Below are positions 1-5,475 of a stretch of 5,475 nucleotides of DNA, in pieces. Position 1 is the stretch's first letter, and every line of letters begins with the position of its first letter. The position numbers were made by a program, and so were the translations under genes. Origin of the DNA: Methanomicrobiales archaeon (lineage in GTDB: Archaea > Halobacteriota > Methanomicrobia > Methanomicrobiales > Methanospirillaceae); the NCBI GenBank assembly GCA_012798365.1, contig JAAZNH010000309.1:1-5475 (forward strand). Direction: 5' to 3'. Below the pieces are notes generated by a model. The model had not been told where the DNA came from. It saw only the letters and a program-made list of their open reading frames with translations, and made no database searches.

Positions 1-7
1 CGGGAAT

Positions 8-13
8 GGTGAT
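8..13 (+). promoter_or_regulatory. Ribosome binding site deciding the start of the roadblock-like gene
   Basis: A perfect GGTGAT, complementary to the 3' end of archaeal 16S rRNA (AUCACC), lies four bases before ATG 18. It overlaps the earlier in-frame ATG at 6, which is why the later start is preferred. Confidence 0.75.
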
Positions 14-17
14 TTTG

Positions 18-605
18 ATGGCACTCTCACTTACCGATCCCGAAGTCCTCACGGGAATTGCCGGCGGACTGATTGTTGTAATCCTCGCCGCACTGGCATT
101 CCTGCTCCTCAAAAAGCGCCGGCAGTCCGCGCAGGTGCGGGAAAAAACTGCCGGTGAGCGTTCCGACCGGCTTGCCTACCAGCCTGCCGCACGCCCGATC
201 CCGGTGGTCCGCACACCCACGGCCACTCCGCGCCCGGCACCGAAACCAGCAGCAAACGTGCTGCCAAAGCCTAAAGATATCAGCATCCTTAACGGCAGGG
301 ATGATATAACCGGAAGCCTTCACGCACTCGTTGAGAAATATTCGCTGGAACAATTCACCATCGCTACCTCAGATGGCCTTGTGTTTGCCTCAAGCGGCGC
401 TGAGTCGGCGCAGCAGGATGCAGCAAAGTACGGGGAGATTTTTGTCAACGACCCCCTTTCAGAAACCCCCGGTGTTGTTCTCTCCGGGGTCAGCTACAAG
501 GGATCTGACCTCATCCTCATTATCCGTACACCATGCGAAATTCCAGAAGAAATCACAAAAAACATTGAGAACGATACAAAAGATATTTTAAACTGGTGGA
601 TATAA
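18..605 (+). CDS. Membrane-anchored roadblock/LC7-like domain protein
   Basis: This encodes 195 residues. The start is ATG 18, because a full GGTGAT ribosome binding site at 8-13 sits four bases upstream; the in-frame ATG at 6 overlaps that site and is unlikely. Residues 12-31 form one hydrophobic membrane helix (rich in I, V, L, A, G), followed by KKRR at 32-35, which fits a cytoplasmic C-terminal side. Residues about 55-86 are a Pro/Ala-rich flexible linker. Residues about 95-192 alternate helix and strand with an SDG turn (118-120) after a strand and before LVFASS. That layout resembles the roadblock/LC7 fold, whose members often bind small GTPases or other P-loop NTPases. The assignment is from pattern only. 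It lies 69 bases upstream of a MinD ATPase on the same strand, so it could be a membrane partner of that ATPase; this is inference. An uncharacterised membrane protein without a true roadblock fold is the alternative. Confidence 0.8.
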   Translation: MALSLTDPEVLTGIAGGLIVVILAALAFLLLKKRRQSAQVREKTAGERSDRLAYQPAARPIPVVRTPTATPRPAPKPAANVLPKPKDISILNGRDDITGSLHALVEKYSLEQFTIATSDGLVFASSGAESAQQDAAKYGEIFVNDPLSETPGVVLSGVSYKGSDLILIIRTPCEIPEEITKNIENDTKDILNWWI

Positions 606-631
606 CACGATATGAGAGAATTCCAGTAATC

Positions 632-642
632 TTATATAAATA
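632..642 (+). promoter_or_regulatory. Archaeal TATA box for the minD-like gene
   Basis: TTATATAAATA is a close match to the archaeal box A. Its centre is about 637, which predicts transcription starting near 660-664. That gives a leader of roughly 11-15 bases that still contains the ribosome binding site AGGGTG (665-670). The ATPase therefore probably has its own promoter, besides any readthrough from the gene upstream. Confidence 0.65.
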
Positions 643-664
643 CAATCGAAATACTCATCACCAC

Positions 665-670
665 AGGGTG
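665..670 (+). promoter_or_regulatory. Ribosome binding site of the minD-like gene
   Basis: AGGGTG lies four bases before ATG 675. This is the same motif class and spacing as at the upstream gene, and it fixes the start. Confidence 0.65.
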
Positions 671-674
671 TTCA

Positions 675-1469
675 ATGGTCAAGGTTTACACGATAGCATC
701 CGGAAAAGGCGGAACAGGAAAGACGACCGTATCCGTCAATCTCGGAACAATGCTCGCGCAGCTCGGCAAGGAGACATACCTTATGGACGCCGACATCGGG
801 ATGGCAAATGTCGGCCTGGTGCTGGGCTTACAGGACGCACCAATCACCCTGCACGAGATCCTGGCCGGGAAAGGCAACATCAGCGATGCAATTTATGAAG
901 GGCCGGCTGGCCTGAAAGTTATCCCGAGCGGTATCTCGCTCCAGGGATTCCAGCAGGCAGATCCCGACCGGATCCGGGATGTCATGAGCGAACTGGTCAA
1001 GCGCTGTGAATTCCTGCTGATTGATGCTCCTGCAGGCATCAGCAAGGATGGCGTTGTCCCGCTCGCGGTCGCTGATGAAGTTATTCTCGTGGTAAACCCT
1101 GAACTCTCCTCCATTGTCGATGCCCTCAAGACCAAGATCCTGACCGAAGTTGTCGGCGGCCATGTTCTTGGTTCCATTATCAACCGTGTTGACCAGGACA
1201 AGACCGACATCATCACCAAGAAGATGGAAAAGGTCCTTGGCGTCAAGGTAATCGGTATCATCCCTGAAGACACAAACGTCCGCAGGGCGTCTTCTGCAAA
1301 AACCCCGATCGTCATCAAATTCCCCACCTCGCCTGCATCCAAGGCAATCCGCCGTATCGCATCAGACATGGTTGGCATTGCCTACAAGGAAGAAAAGACT
1401 GCCGAGGTCAAGGAAGGATTCATTGACCGGTTCAGCAAAGCCCTGTTCAGGAAGAAATCCGAACAATAA
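675..1469 (+). CDS. minD: MinD/ParA-family ATPase (archaeal MinD-like)
   Basis: This encodes 264 residues, a usual length for MinD proteins. The deviant Walker A motif is GKGGTGKTT at 10-18, with the signature lysine K11 and the nucleotide-binding lysine K16. The switch I segment DADIGMAN (38-45) carries D38 and D40. Walker B ends in D117 (LLIDAP, 114-119). The C-terminus, 248-264, contains a likely amphipathic helix (F249, I250, F253, L257, F258 alternating with R252, K255, R259-K261), resembling the membrane-targeting helix of MinD. Known MinD proteins dimerise with ATP, bind the membrane and position other machinery. In haloarchaea, MinD homologues affect placement of archaella and chemosensory arrays rather than the division site. 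No MinC or MinE gene is visible here. The gene follows a membrane-anchored roadblock-like gene and has its own TATA box. Membership of the family is firm; the cargo it positions is unknown. Fer4-containing MinD-like ATPases are excluded because there are no ferredoxin cysteine clusters. Confidence 0.93.
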   Translation: MVKVYTIASGKGGTGKTTVSVNLGTMLAQLGKETYLMDADIGMANVGLVLGLQDAPITLHEILAGKGNISDAIYEGPAGLKVIPSGISLQGFQQADPDRIRDVMSELVKRCEFLLIDAPAGISKDGVVPLAVADEVILVVNPELSSIVDALKTKILTEVVGGHVLGSIINRVDQDKTDIITKKMEKVLGVKVIGIIPEDTNVRRASSAKTPIVIKFPTSPASKAIRRIASDMVGIAYKEEKTAEVKEGFIDRFSKALFRKKSEQ

Positions 1470-1470
1470 G

Positions 1471-1488
1471 TATTTCTCTCTTTTTTCC
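1471..1488 (+). terminator. Pyrimidine/T-tract terminator after the minD-like gene
   Basis: Right after the TAA at 1467-1469 comes a run of T and C ending in six Ts (1481-1486), a typical archaeal intrinsic terminator. A perfect 10-base palindrome GTTCCGGAAC follows at 1491-1500; its role is unclear. Confidence 0.55.
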
Positions 1489-1556
1489 GGGTTCCGGAAC
1501 GGTATCTGCATCCTGCCTGTATATCAAACACAATATACTGAGCTCCGGGCTCCATG

Positions 1557-1588
1557 AAAAAAGGTTACTTGCCGGCAGTCAGTGCCGG
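1557..1588 (-). terminator. Hairpin plus T run after the 250-residue unknown gene
   Basis: Read on the minus strand, just past the stop at 1590, a 6-bp GC stem (CCGGCA/TGCCGG, arms at 1583-1588 and 1572-1577, five-base loop) is followed nine bases later by six Ts (complement of the A run at 1557-1562). This fits a terminator for the leftward gene, facing the terminator of the rightward ATPase gene. Confidence 0.55.
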
Positions 1589-1589
1589 G

Positions 1590-2342
1590 TCACTTATTAT
1601 CAGTAAGCCAGCTCAGGTCCTGGAGGTCATCGATCGTGTCCAGGTCAACCTGAAGACGAGCCATCTGCTGCGAAGAGACCGATACATGACCATGCCTGCC
1701 GGCAATCTCTGTTCCGGAAACCGGCAGGCCATACTCGTCCAGTTCCCCGGAAATTGCCGATGCATGCTGCTTGTAGATCACGGAATCGCGAAACGCCCCG
1801 TCAACCCCGTTTGAGAAGATGGTGCCAAACGCTGACCGGCAGGATAACTGGTTCTCAAACTCAGAAGGAATCCGCGAACCGGACATGATGGAACGGGCGA
1901 TGGAGTCGAGTTTTCCGGTGATTAAGGAGATGAGCATCTCGGCATCGTGCCTGCCACCGGAGGAAAGGAACAGGATATTGAAATCATCCGTGTACAGCCA
2001 CTGCTTTTCTCCATGAGGGGTTGTATCATATATCCGCTCGGTGATGTTCCAGCCACCCCGTTTGATCCGGAACCGGAGGATGTGCAGGTCAGGATTCCGC
2101 TGTGCCCGCACGGGCCAGATATTCGTGAATGCAAAGGTGCGTTTCCCGTCCTTTTTCACTTCCTCAATCTCAATCTCAAAGAAGCTGGTCTCCGGAAACG
2201 GGGGATCCAGGAGGCAGTTCTCAAAGAGACGGGACACTTCTATCTGCTGGATCTCGATGGGACTACCGGTATCAACCAGATAGGAATGGTGTTTATGATG
2301 CCATGCCAGTCTTTGGGTTTTATGATCAACAACAGCAGTCAT
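1590..2342 (-). CDS. Conserved-looking protein of unknown function, 250 residues
   Basis: I do not recognise this protein. It starts at ATG 2342 with only a weak ribosome binding site (GCTGAT, three bases before the start). It has no signal peptide or membrane helix. The first half, about residues 10-130, looks rich in strands: alternating hydrophobic/charged stretches such as SFFEIEIEEV (53-62), HILRFRIKR (87-95) and FNILFLSS (121-128), with several Trp. The rest (130-250) looks more helical and acidic, ending in a D/L-rich tail (233-245). The N-terminus is rich in histidine (H7, H15, H16, H18, H19), which might bind metal or be chance. It lies 152 bases downstream of a response regulator on the same strand and probably has its own promoter. 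It could be a small-molecule or protein-binding beta domain; no function can be claimed. Plus-strand frames across this stretch give shorter, less protein-like products. Confidence 0.75.
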   Translation of the reverse strand: MTAVVDHKTQRLAWHHKHHSYLVDTGSPIEIQQIEVSRLFENCLLDPPFPETSFFEIEIEEVKKDGKRTFAFTNIWPVRAQRNPDLHILRFRIKRGGWNITERIYDTTPHGEKQWLYTDDFNILFLSSGGRHDAEMLISLITGKLDSIARSIMSGSRIPSEFENQLSCRSAFGTIFSNGVDGAFRDSVIYKQHASAISGELDEYGLPVSGTEIAGRHGHVSVSSQQMARLQVDLDTIDDLQDLSWLTDNK

Positions 2343-2431
2343 AGGATCAGCTCACGGGGGCACAATCCCTGAAGATGAAAAACGCCGGATTGCATATCCC
2401 AGATTTCTTCTTACAATGTGGGTTACCGGCT

Positions 2432-2441
2432 TATTTATAAA
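2432..2441 (-). promoter_or_regulatory. Candidate TATA box for the 250-residue unknown gene
   Basis: On the minus strand TTTATAAATA lies in a strongly AT-rich island (2431-2450). It predicts a transcript start near 2409 and a leader of about 65 bases. A second TATA-like stretch, ATATAATAAT, lies just upstream (2441-2450). Confidence 0.5.
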
Positions 2442-2460
2442 TTATTATATGCGATCCTTT

Positions 2461-2479
2461 TGAAAAGAGGAAGAAAATC
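2461..2479 (-). terminator. T-rich terminator after the REC-PAS gene
   Basis: On the minus strand, 16-34 bases past the stop at 2495, comes the pyrimidine-rich GATTTTCTTCCTCTTTTCA. T-rich tracts of this kind terminate archaeal transcription without a required hairpin. It precedes the promoter island of the next gene. Confidence 0.4.
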
Positions 2480-2494
2480 GCCTGGAACTATCAT

Positions 2495-3289
2495 TCAGGG
2501 CTTTTTCGCCGCCATCCGGATCTGGTCGAGAGTCTTTTCCTTGATATGCATGAAAACCCCGATGAGATCATGATGATCGTCCTTGACAGGACGGATGGCA
2601 GCCGAAACTTTCCGCGACCGGTTCGAACGGGAGACAACCGACGTGTTGAAATCATGGGAGACAACAAGCATCTGCTTGACCACTTCGGGCACCGGGTCCG
2701 GGATCTGCTCGCCGGTTGAATCATTGACGAGCATCATCGTCTCACGCCAGTGATGCATGAGAATCTCCTGCTCCGGAAGGTCAAGGAAACGCGGAGTATA
2801 GGGATTGTAAAAGATGATCCTGCCTTTGGTGTCCAGGATGAGGATCACATCCAGAACGGACATGAGCTTCTTGGGTTCCCCCACCGGGTACATGTCCAGG
2901 TATTTTTTCCGGATGGCGTGATTATACAGGGCCAGCTCAACATTCGATGAGAGATCCTTATCCGTGAAAGGTTTAAGAATATACCCAAGCGGCTGTGCCT
3001 GTTTTGCCCGTTCAAGGAGACCGTCATCGCAGAGGGCAGTGAGGAAAACGATCGGGTAGTGGAAGAGCTGGAAGATATAGCGTGCAGCAGCAACACCGTC
3101 CATAGTGCCTTCCAGGTGGATATCCATCAGGATAAGATCCGGTTCCAGTTCGGCTGCCTTGATGAGCGCTTCCTCGCCCCGGCTGATCTTCCCGACAACT
3201 GCATATCCCTTCTTCTCGAGCATGGTAGTAATAAGGTTGCAGATGATCTCGTCATCTTCGACAATCAGGATGCGGGGAATCGGGGCCAT
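2495..3289 (-). CDS. Response regulator with REC and PAS domains, no output domain
   Basis: This encodes 264 residues, starting at ATG 3289 behind a GGTGAT site. Residues about 5-122 form a complete receiver domain: acidic pocket E11-D12-D13, phosphoacceptor D56 (LILMDIHL), switch T84 (FLTA) and conserved K106 followed by Pro (LKPF). Residues about 140-250 look like a PAS domain (opening near VILILDTKGRIIFYN). There is no DNA-binding, kinase or enzymatic domain after it; the protein ends in a short basic tail. Such REC-PAS proteins are common in methanogens and presumably receive a phosphate from a hybrid or orphan histidine kinase, then signal by protein contact. No kinase gene lies in this window, so the partner is unknown. 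It stands between a V4R/Cache sensor gene upstream and an unknown gene downstream, all on one strand. The family call is firm; the pathway is not known. Confidence 0.92.
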   Translation of the reverse strand: MAPIPRILIVEDDEIICNLITTMLEKKGYAVVGKISRGEEALIKAAELEPDLILMDIHLEGTMDGVAAARYIFQLFHYPIVFLTALCDDGLLERAKQAQPLGYILKPFTDKDLSSNVELALYNHAIRKKYLDMYPVGEPKKLMSVLDVILILDTKGRIIFYNPYTPRFLDLPEQEILMHHWRETMMLVNDSTGEQIPDPVPEVVKQMLVVSHDFNTSVVSRSNRSRKVSAAIRPVKDDHHDLIGVFMHIKEKTLDQIRMAAKKP

Positions 3290-3291
3290 AT

Positions 3292-3319
3292 ATCACCGGT
3301 GACAGGACTGTGTGGTGAT
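3292..3319 (-). promoter_or_regulatory. Ribosome binding site of the REC-PAS gene inside an inverted repeat
   Basis: GGTGAT (3297-3292 on the minus strand) lies three bases before ATG 3289. An exact complement, ATCACC, lies 16 bases upstream (3319-3314), so the leader could pair six bases and hide the ribosome binding site. The site is also half of a perfect palindrome TCACCGGTGA (3293-3302). The same dyad could instead be a DNA operator near the start of transcription. Confidence 0.45.
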
Positions 3320-3337
3320 TAGGAGTATGCAAATCTA

Positions 3338-3352
3338 CTATTTAAAAAATAG
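3338..3352 (-). promoter_or_regulatory. TATA box of the REC-PAS gene overlapping the terminator of the V4R gene
   Basis: On the minus strand the sequence CTATTTTTTAAATAG combines a T run (3349-3344), suited to terminate the V4R gene whose stop is at 3360-3362, with a TATA-like TTTAAATA (3346-3339). The TATA element would start transcription near 3316, about 26 bases before ATG 3289. It is also an AT-only-loop dyad (CTATTT/AAATAG). Both roles are plausible together. Confidence 0.45.
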
Positions 3353-3359
3353 GTTATTT

Positions 3360-4970
3360 TTATTTGTTCGTGATTGTGAAGACACAGTGCTCGTCGCCCT
3401 TGGATTTGCACTTGATCTCTTTTGCATCCACACGAATGCCAAAAGAACCTTCGATAATTCCGGCAAGGAGACCGGCCGTGCAGAAACAGACGTTCTTTCC
3501 GGTATTCCCAAAGGACTCGGATTCAACCGTGTGGGAGAGTGTGATGGTCTTGGTCTTGGTCTTCTCGTCCCATTCTTCCTTGACAAAGTTGAACCATCCC
3601 ATCTGGGCGTAGAACGCAAATGCCATGTCCGAAAGCGTCTGGGGTTTGATCTTATGGCTGTCTCCCTTTGACAACTCCGCAACCTTCTCTTCCGGAATCC
3701 CGACAAAGAGAATGCCTATGATCGCTCCCGTGGCATTCTTGATTGGCTCATACGCCACGACCATCTTCTGGCCAACCACATCTGCCGTCCCGTAATAGGT
3801 CTGCCCTTTCGTGATCACGGCATCGTAGACAACCTTTGAGATCTCGGTCCCGACTGCCCGCTTCCCATCAGCAAGAATTACGTTTGTGGATACGCGGATT
3901 GCCTTGTCACCGATTTTCTGGAAGACGGTAGCCTTGCAGCCCAGTTCCTTTTCAATGGAATCAACAACCTCGAAGTTGTCGTTCACGACATGGCTGCCGT
4001 AGGCAATCTTGTCCCCGGAAACAGAAGGTGCCCCGAAGGCTGAGAAACGCTTGTGCAGTTCGATGAGATCTTTGTCAAGGATGGTCCGGGAGATGTCGAA
4101 ATAGATACTCATCTTCCGGTAGTGTTCCACATTCTCCTTTCCCATGTCCTTGTAGGCACGGTAGTTGACACCGCTTGCCGGTGCCTCACCCATGGTTTTC
4201 TTAAGGGAATTGGTCATGGACGTGAAGATGAAGCGGGGCATCATTACGACGGGTTCATCCATAAGTGAGATCTTGCCTTCGAGAGGCTTGTGCTCGATAA
4301 ACTCAGTGATGGCAGACTCGCCCTTGACAACGGCCTCTGCCTTGTACTTCCAGCTCGGAGTGACCTGGTCGGCAACAAACTCGCAGTACTCATCGCCCTT
4401 GGCATGGCAGGCCTTCTCAAGGCAGTACCACGGCTTGCCGGTCACTGACGTAAGAACACCCTCGATCCAGCCCTGGTGGAGACCACAGACCTGGATATTC
4501 CAGTCCTTGAGTACCTGGGATTCAAAGGTGTGCTTGGTCCTGACAACGATCCGCTTCTCGCTTGCAGAAACGAGCTCGAAGGGAGCACCCCAGCCCTGCT
4601 GGTGCTGGAGCTTGAAGACCAGCATGAGGAACTCTTCTGGTTTTAACTCCATGCCGAGTTTCTTTAACAGGTTATTCAGTCCGACCGAGCCCTGGCCGAC
4701 GGAGCGGAAAAGTTTGCGCACGGCCTTGACGGCGAGTTTCTTGTTCAGGTTGGCCTCATACATCTCGTAGATGGCCTTGATCATGTAATTGGGGTTACTT
4801 GCGGTTTTTACCCCGAAAACAGAATAGGAACCGGCCAACGGGTCCAGCTCGATATACGGGGCGATGGTCTTGTCGCCTTTGATCAGCGCCTCGAAGTCTT
4901 CACGTCCTATCTTCATAAAGGATTGATCTGTATTCATCCAATTAAAGGGTTTCGTCTTATCCTGATGCAA
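3360..4970 (-). CDS. Soluble two-V4R sensor protein with an embedded Cache-type domain
   Basis: This encodes 536 residues from TTG 4970, chosen because GGTGA (4979-4975) precedes it at the spacing used by neighbouring genes; ATG 4937 (525 residues) and ATG 4916 are alternatives without such a site. The first V4R module spans about 60-203 and ends in C162, C183, C188 and C196 (KGDEYCEF). A second V4R-like first half lies at about 236-314. A Cache-type sensor domain follows at about 315-430 (features: VSTNV, the GTEIS and YYGTADV segments, and the closing GAIIGILFVGIP). The second V4R then resumes at about 440-536 with C495, C521 and C529 (KGDEHCVF). V4R domains are predicted small-molecule and possibly metal-binding domains, known from aromatic-sensing regulators and the chlorophyll enzyme BchJ. 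Cache domains bind small ligands. There is no signal peptide, membrane helix or effector domain, so this is probably a cytoplasmic sensor. An enzymatic role cannot be excluded. The ligand is unknown. Confidence 0.88.
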   Translation of the reverse strand: MHQDKTKPFNWMNTDQSFMKIGREDFEALIKGDKTIAPYIELDPLAGSYSVFGVKTASNPNYMIKAIYEMYEANLNKKLAVKAVRKLFRSVGQGSVGLNNLLKKLGMELKPEEFLMLVFKLQHQQGWGAPFELVSASEKRIVVRTKHTFESQVLKDWNIQVCGLHQGWIEGVLTSVTGKPWYCLEKACHAKGDEYCEFVADQVTPSWKYKAEAVVKGESAITEFIEHKPLEGKISLMDEPVVMMPRFIFTSMTNSLKKTMGEAPASGVNYRAYKDMGKENVEHYRKMSIYFDISRTILDKDLIELHKRFSAFGAPSVSGDKIAYGSHVVNDNFEVVDSIEKELGCKATVFQKIGDKAIRVSTNVILADGKRAVGTEISKVVYDAVITKGQTYYGTADVVGQKMVVAYEPIKNATGAIIGILFVGIPEEKVAELSKGDSHKIKPQTLSDMAFAFYAQMGWFNFVKEEWDEKTKTKTITLSHTVESESFGNTGKNVCFCTAGLLAGIIEGSFGIRVDAKEIKCKSKGDEHCVFTITNK

Positions 4971-4974
4971 AAAT

Positions 4975-4979
4975 TCACC
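4975..4979 (-). promoter_or_regulatory. Ribosome binding site favouring the TTG start of the V4R/Cache gene
   Basis: GGTGA lies four bases before TTG 4970, matching the pattern at the other genes here. The next in-frame starts (ATG 4937, ATG 4916) have no comparable site. Confidence 0.45.
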
Positions 4980-4989
4980 GAAAATCGGG

Positions 4990-5004
4990 TAAATATTAAA
5001 AAAA
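4990..5004 (-). promoter_or_regulatory. T run and TATA-like box between the partial gene and the V4R/Cache gene
   Basis: On the minus strand seven Ts flow into TTTAATATTTA (5000-4990), 20-34 bases past the stop of the partial upstream gene. The T run suits termination of that gene and the AT core suits a TATA box for the V4R/Cache gene. A TATA box here predicts a transcript start near 4969, which would exclude the GGTGA at 4979-4975 and favour ATG 4937; see findings. Confidence 0.45.
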
Positions 5005-5023
5005 GGAGCGTAAAACAGCGAGA

Positions 5024-5475
5024 TCAGAGTTCGAGTGCGATCTTTGTATGCGCGTCGTCGAACGTGATCCGCCGGGTGGTGACCATCTGGCTGCGGTCCT
5101 GGATAACACAGTCGTAGGTCCCGTGCAGGGCCCGGAACCCGACACTGCCATCATTGGTGGTAACATCGCTTCCGACGATCTGGCCGTCCTTTCGCAGGGA
5201 AATCCGGATGCCGTTTTGCGGAGCGTTTCCTTTCACGATATACAGAGTGAGGGTCCCTACCCCGGCACTTTTTTTGCCGATCTCCGGCATCTCAACGCAG
5301 GAGCCGGTGGCGAGCCGGGATTTCTTGAAGATCCTGCATCCCATTGCAACAGCGTCAACGAAATCCTTGGGAACCTGGTGGAAGGTGAACTGCTCCTGGC
5401 CCTTGATCAGCATGACCGCATTGTCGCCAAAAAGCTCCCCCTTTTCATCAATATAGATGGCACCTTCCGGTTCAC
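5024..5475 (-). CDS. 3' part of an unknown protein with an Ig-like/carboxypeptidase-regulatory-like end
   Basis: The gene is cut by the right edge of the window. The frame stays open to 5475, and the 20 codons upstream of the first internal ATG (5413) read as ordinary protein (GAIYIDEKGELFGDNAV), so that ATG is probably not the true start. The visible 149 residues show no membrane segment. The last 65 or so residues look like a small beta sandwich: LTLYIVKG, then GIRISLRKDGQIVGSDVTT, then a NDGSVGFRAL turn and GTYDCVIQD. This run of strands with a mid-domain NDG turn and a closing G-x-Y resembles the carboxypeptidase regulatory-like or Ig-like fold, which usually mediates binding. The earlier part, IYIDEKGELFGDN to FVDAVAMGC, is not recognised. 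The gene ends 53 bases before the V4R/Cache start on the same strand, with a T-run between them. The call is structural only; the function is unknown. Confidence 0.7.
   Translation of the reverse strand, partial: EPEGAIYIDEKGELFGDNAVMLIKGQEQFTFHQVPKDFVDAVAMGCRIFKKSRLATGSCVEMPEIGKKSAGVGTLTLYIVKGNAPQNGIRISLRKDGQIVGSDVTTNDGSVGFRALHGTYDCVIQDRSQMVTTRRITFDDAHTKIALEL

Noticed and set aside
893..1378. A 161-residue minus-strand open frame
   Set aside because: It is antisense to the MinD ATPase, which has intact Walker motifs; no start signal or domain supports it.
675..1469. Nitrogenase NifH or Mrp/NBP35-type ATPase instead of MinD
   Set aside because: These share the deviant Walker A motif, but the protein lacks their cysteine ligands for an iron-sulfur cluster and has a MinD-like C-terminal amphipathic helix.
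1947..2372. A 141-residue plus-strand open frame overlapping the unknown 250-residue gene
   Set aside because: It lies wholly opposite a longer, more protein-like minus-strand frame, lacks a ribosome binding site and contains no recognisable domain; it is a shadow frame.
2431..2450. Replication origin or repeat in the AT-rich island
   Set aside because: It is only about 20 bases with no iterated motif; a promoter explains it better.
4165..4770. A 201-residue plus-strand open frame
   Set aside because: It is antisense to the V4R/Cache gene, whose cysteine and Cache motifs are clear; long antisense frames are expected in GC-rich coding DNA.
3360..4970. A chemotaxis receptor, because of the Cache-type domain
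   Set aside because: There is no signal peptide, membrane helix, HAMP or methyl-accepting domain; the Cache part is flanked by soluble V4R segments.

Overview
The window looks like chromosomal DNA from a methanogenic archaeon, most likely of the Methanomicrobiales (Methanoregula-like). That placement is an inference. It rests on GC-rich coding DNA, AT-rich intergenic gaps with archaeal TATA boxes, GGTGA(T)-type ribosome binding sites 3-4 bases before starts, T-tract terminators, and protein types common in that order: REC-PAS response regulators, V4R proteins, MinD, and a membrane-anchored roadblock-like protein.

There are two blocks of genes pointing at each other. The left block is on the plus strand (18-1469). 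It holds a small protein with one membrane helix, a Pro/Ala-rich linker and a roadblock/LC7-like domain, followed by a MinD-family ATPase that has its own promoter. A short convergent gap (1470-1589) carries terminators for both strands. The right block is entirely on the minus strand. In transcription order it holds the 3' part of an unknown protein with an Ig-like/carboxypeptidase-regulatory-like end that runs off the right edge, a large two-V4R plus Cache sensor protein, a REC-PAS response regulator, and a 250-residue protein I do not recognise. Each minus-strand gene is separated by 53-152 bases holding terminator-like T tracts and TATA-like boxes, so they are probably mostly single units rather than one tight operon.

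The theme is intracellular sensing and spatial organisation. A polarity or positioning ATPase sits with a possible membrane-bound partner, and a soluble ligand sensor sits beside a receiver-PAS protein. The most unusual item is the V4R/Cache protein. A Cache-type ligand-binding domain, normally outside the membrane, appears to be inserted inside the second of two V4R modules of a protein with no signal peptide or membrane helix. No RNA genes, CRISPR arrays, insertion sequences or transfer signatures were seen.
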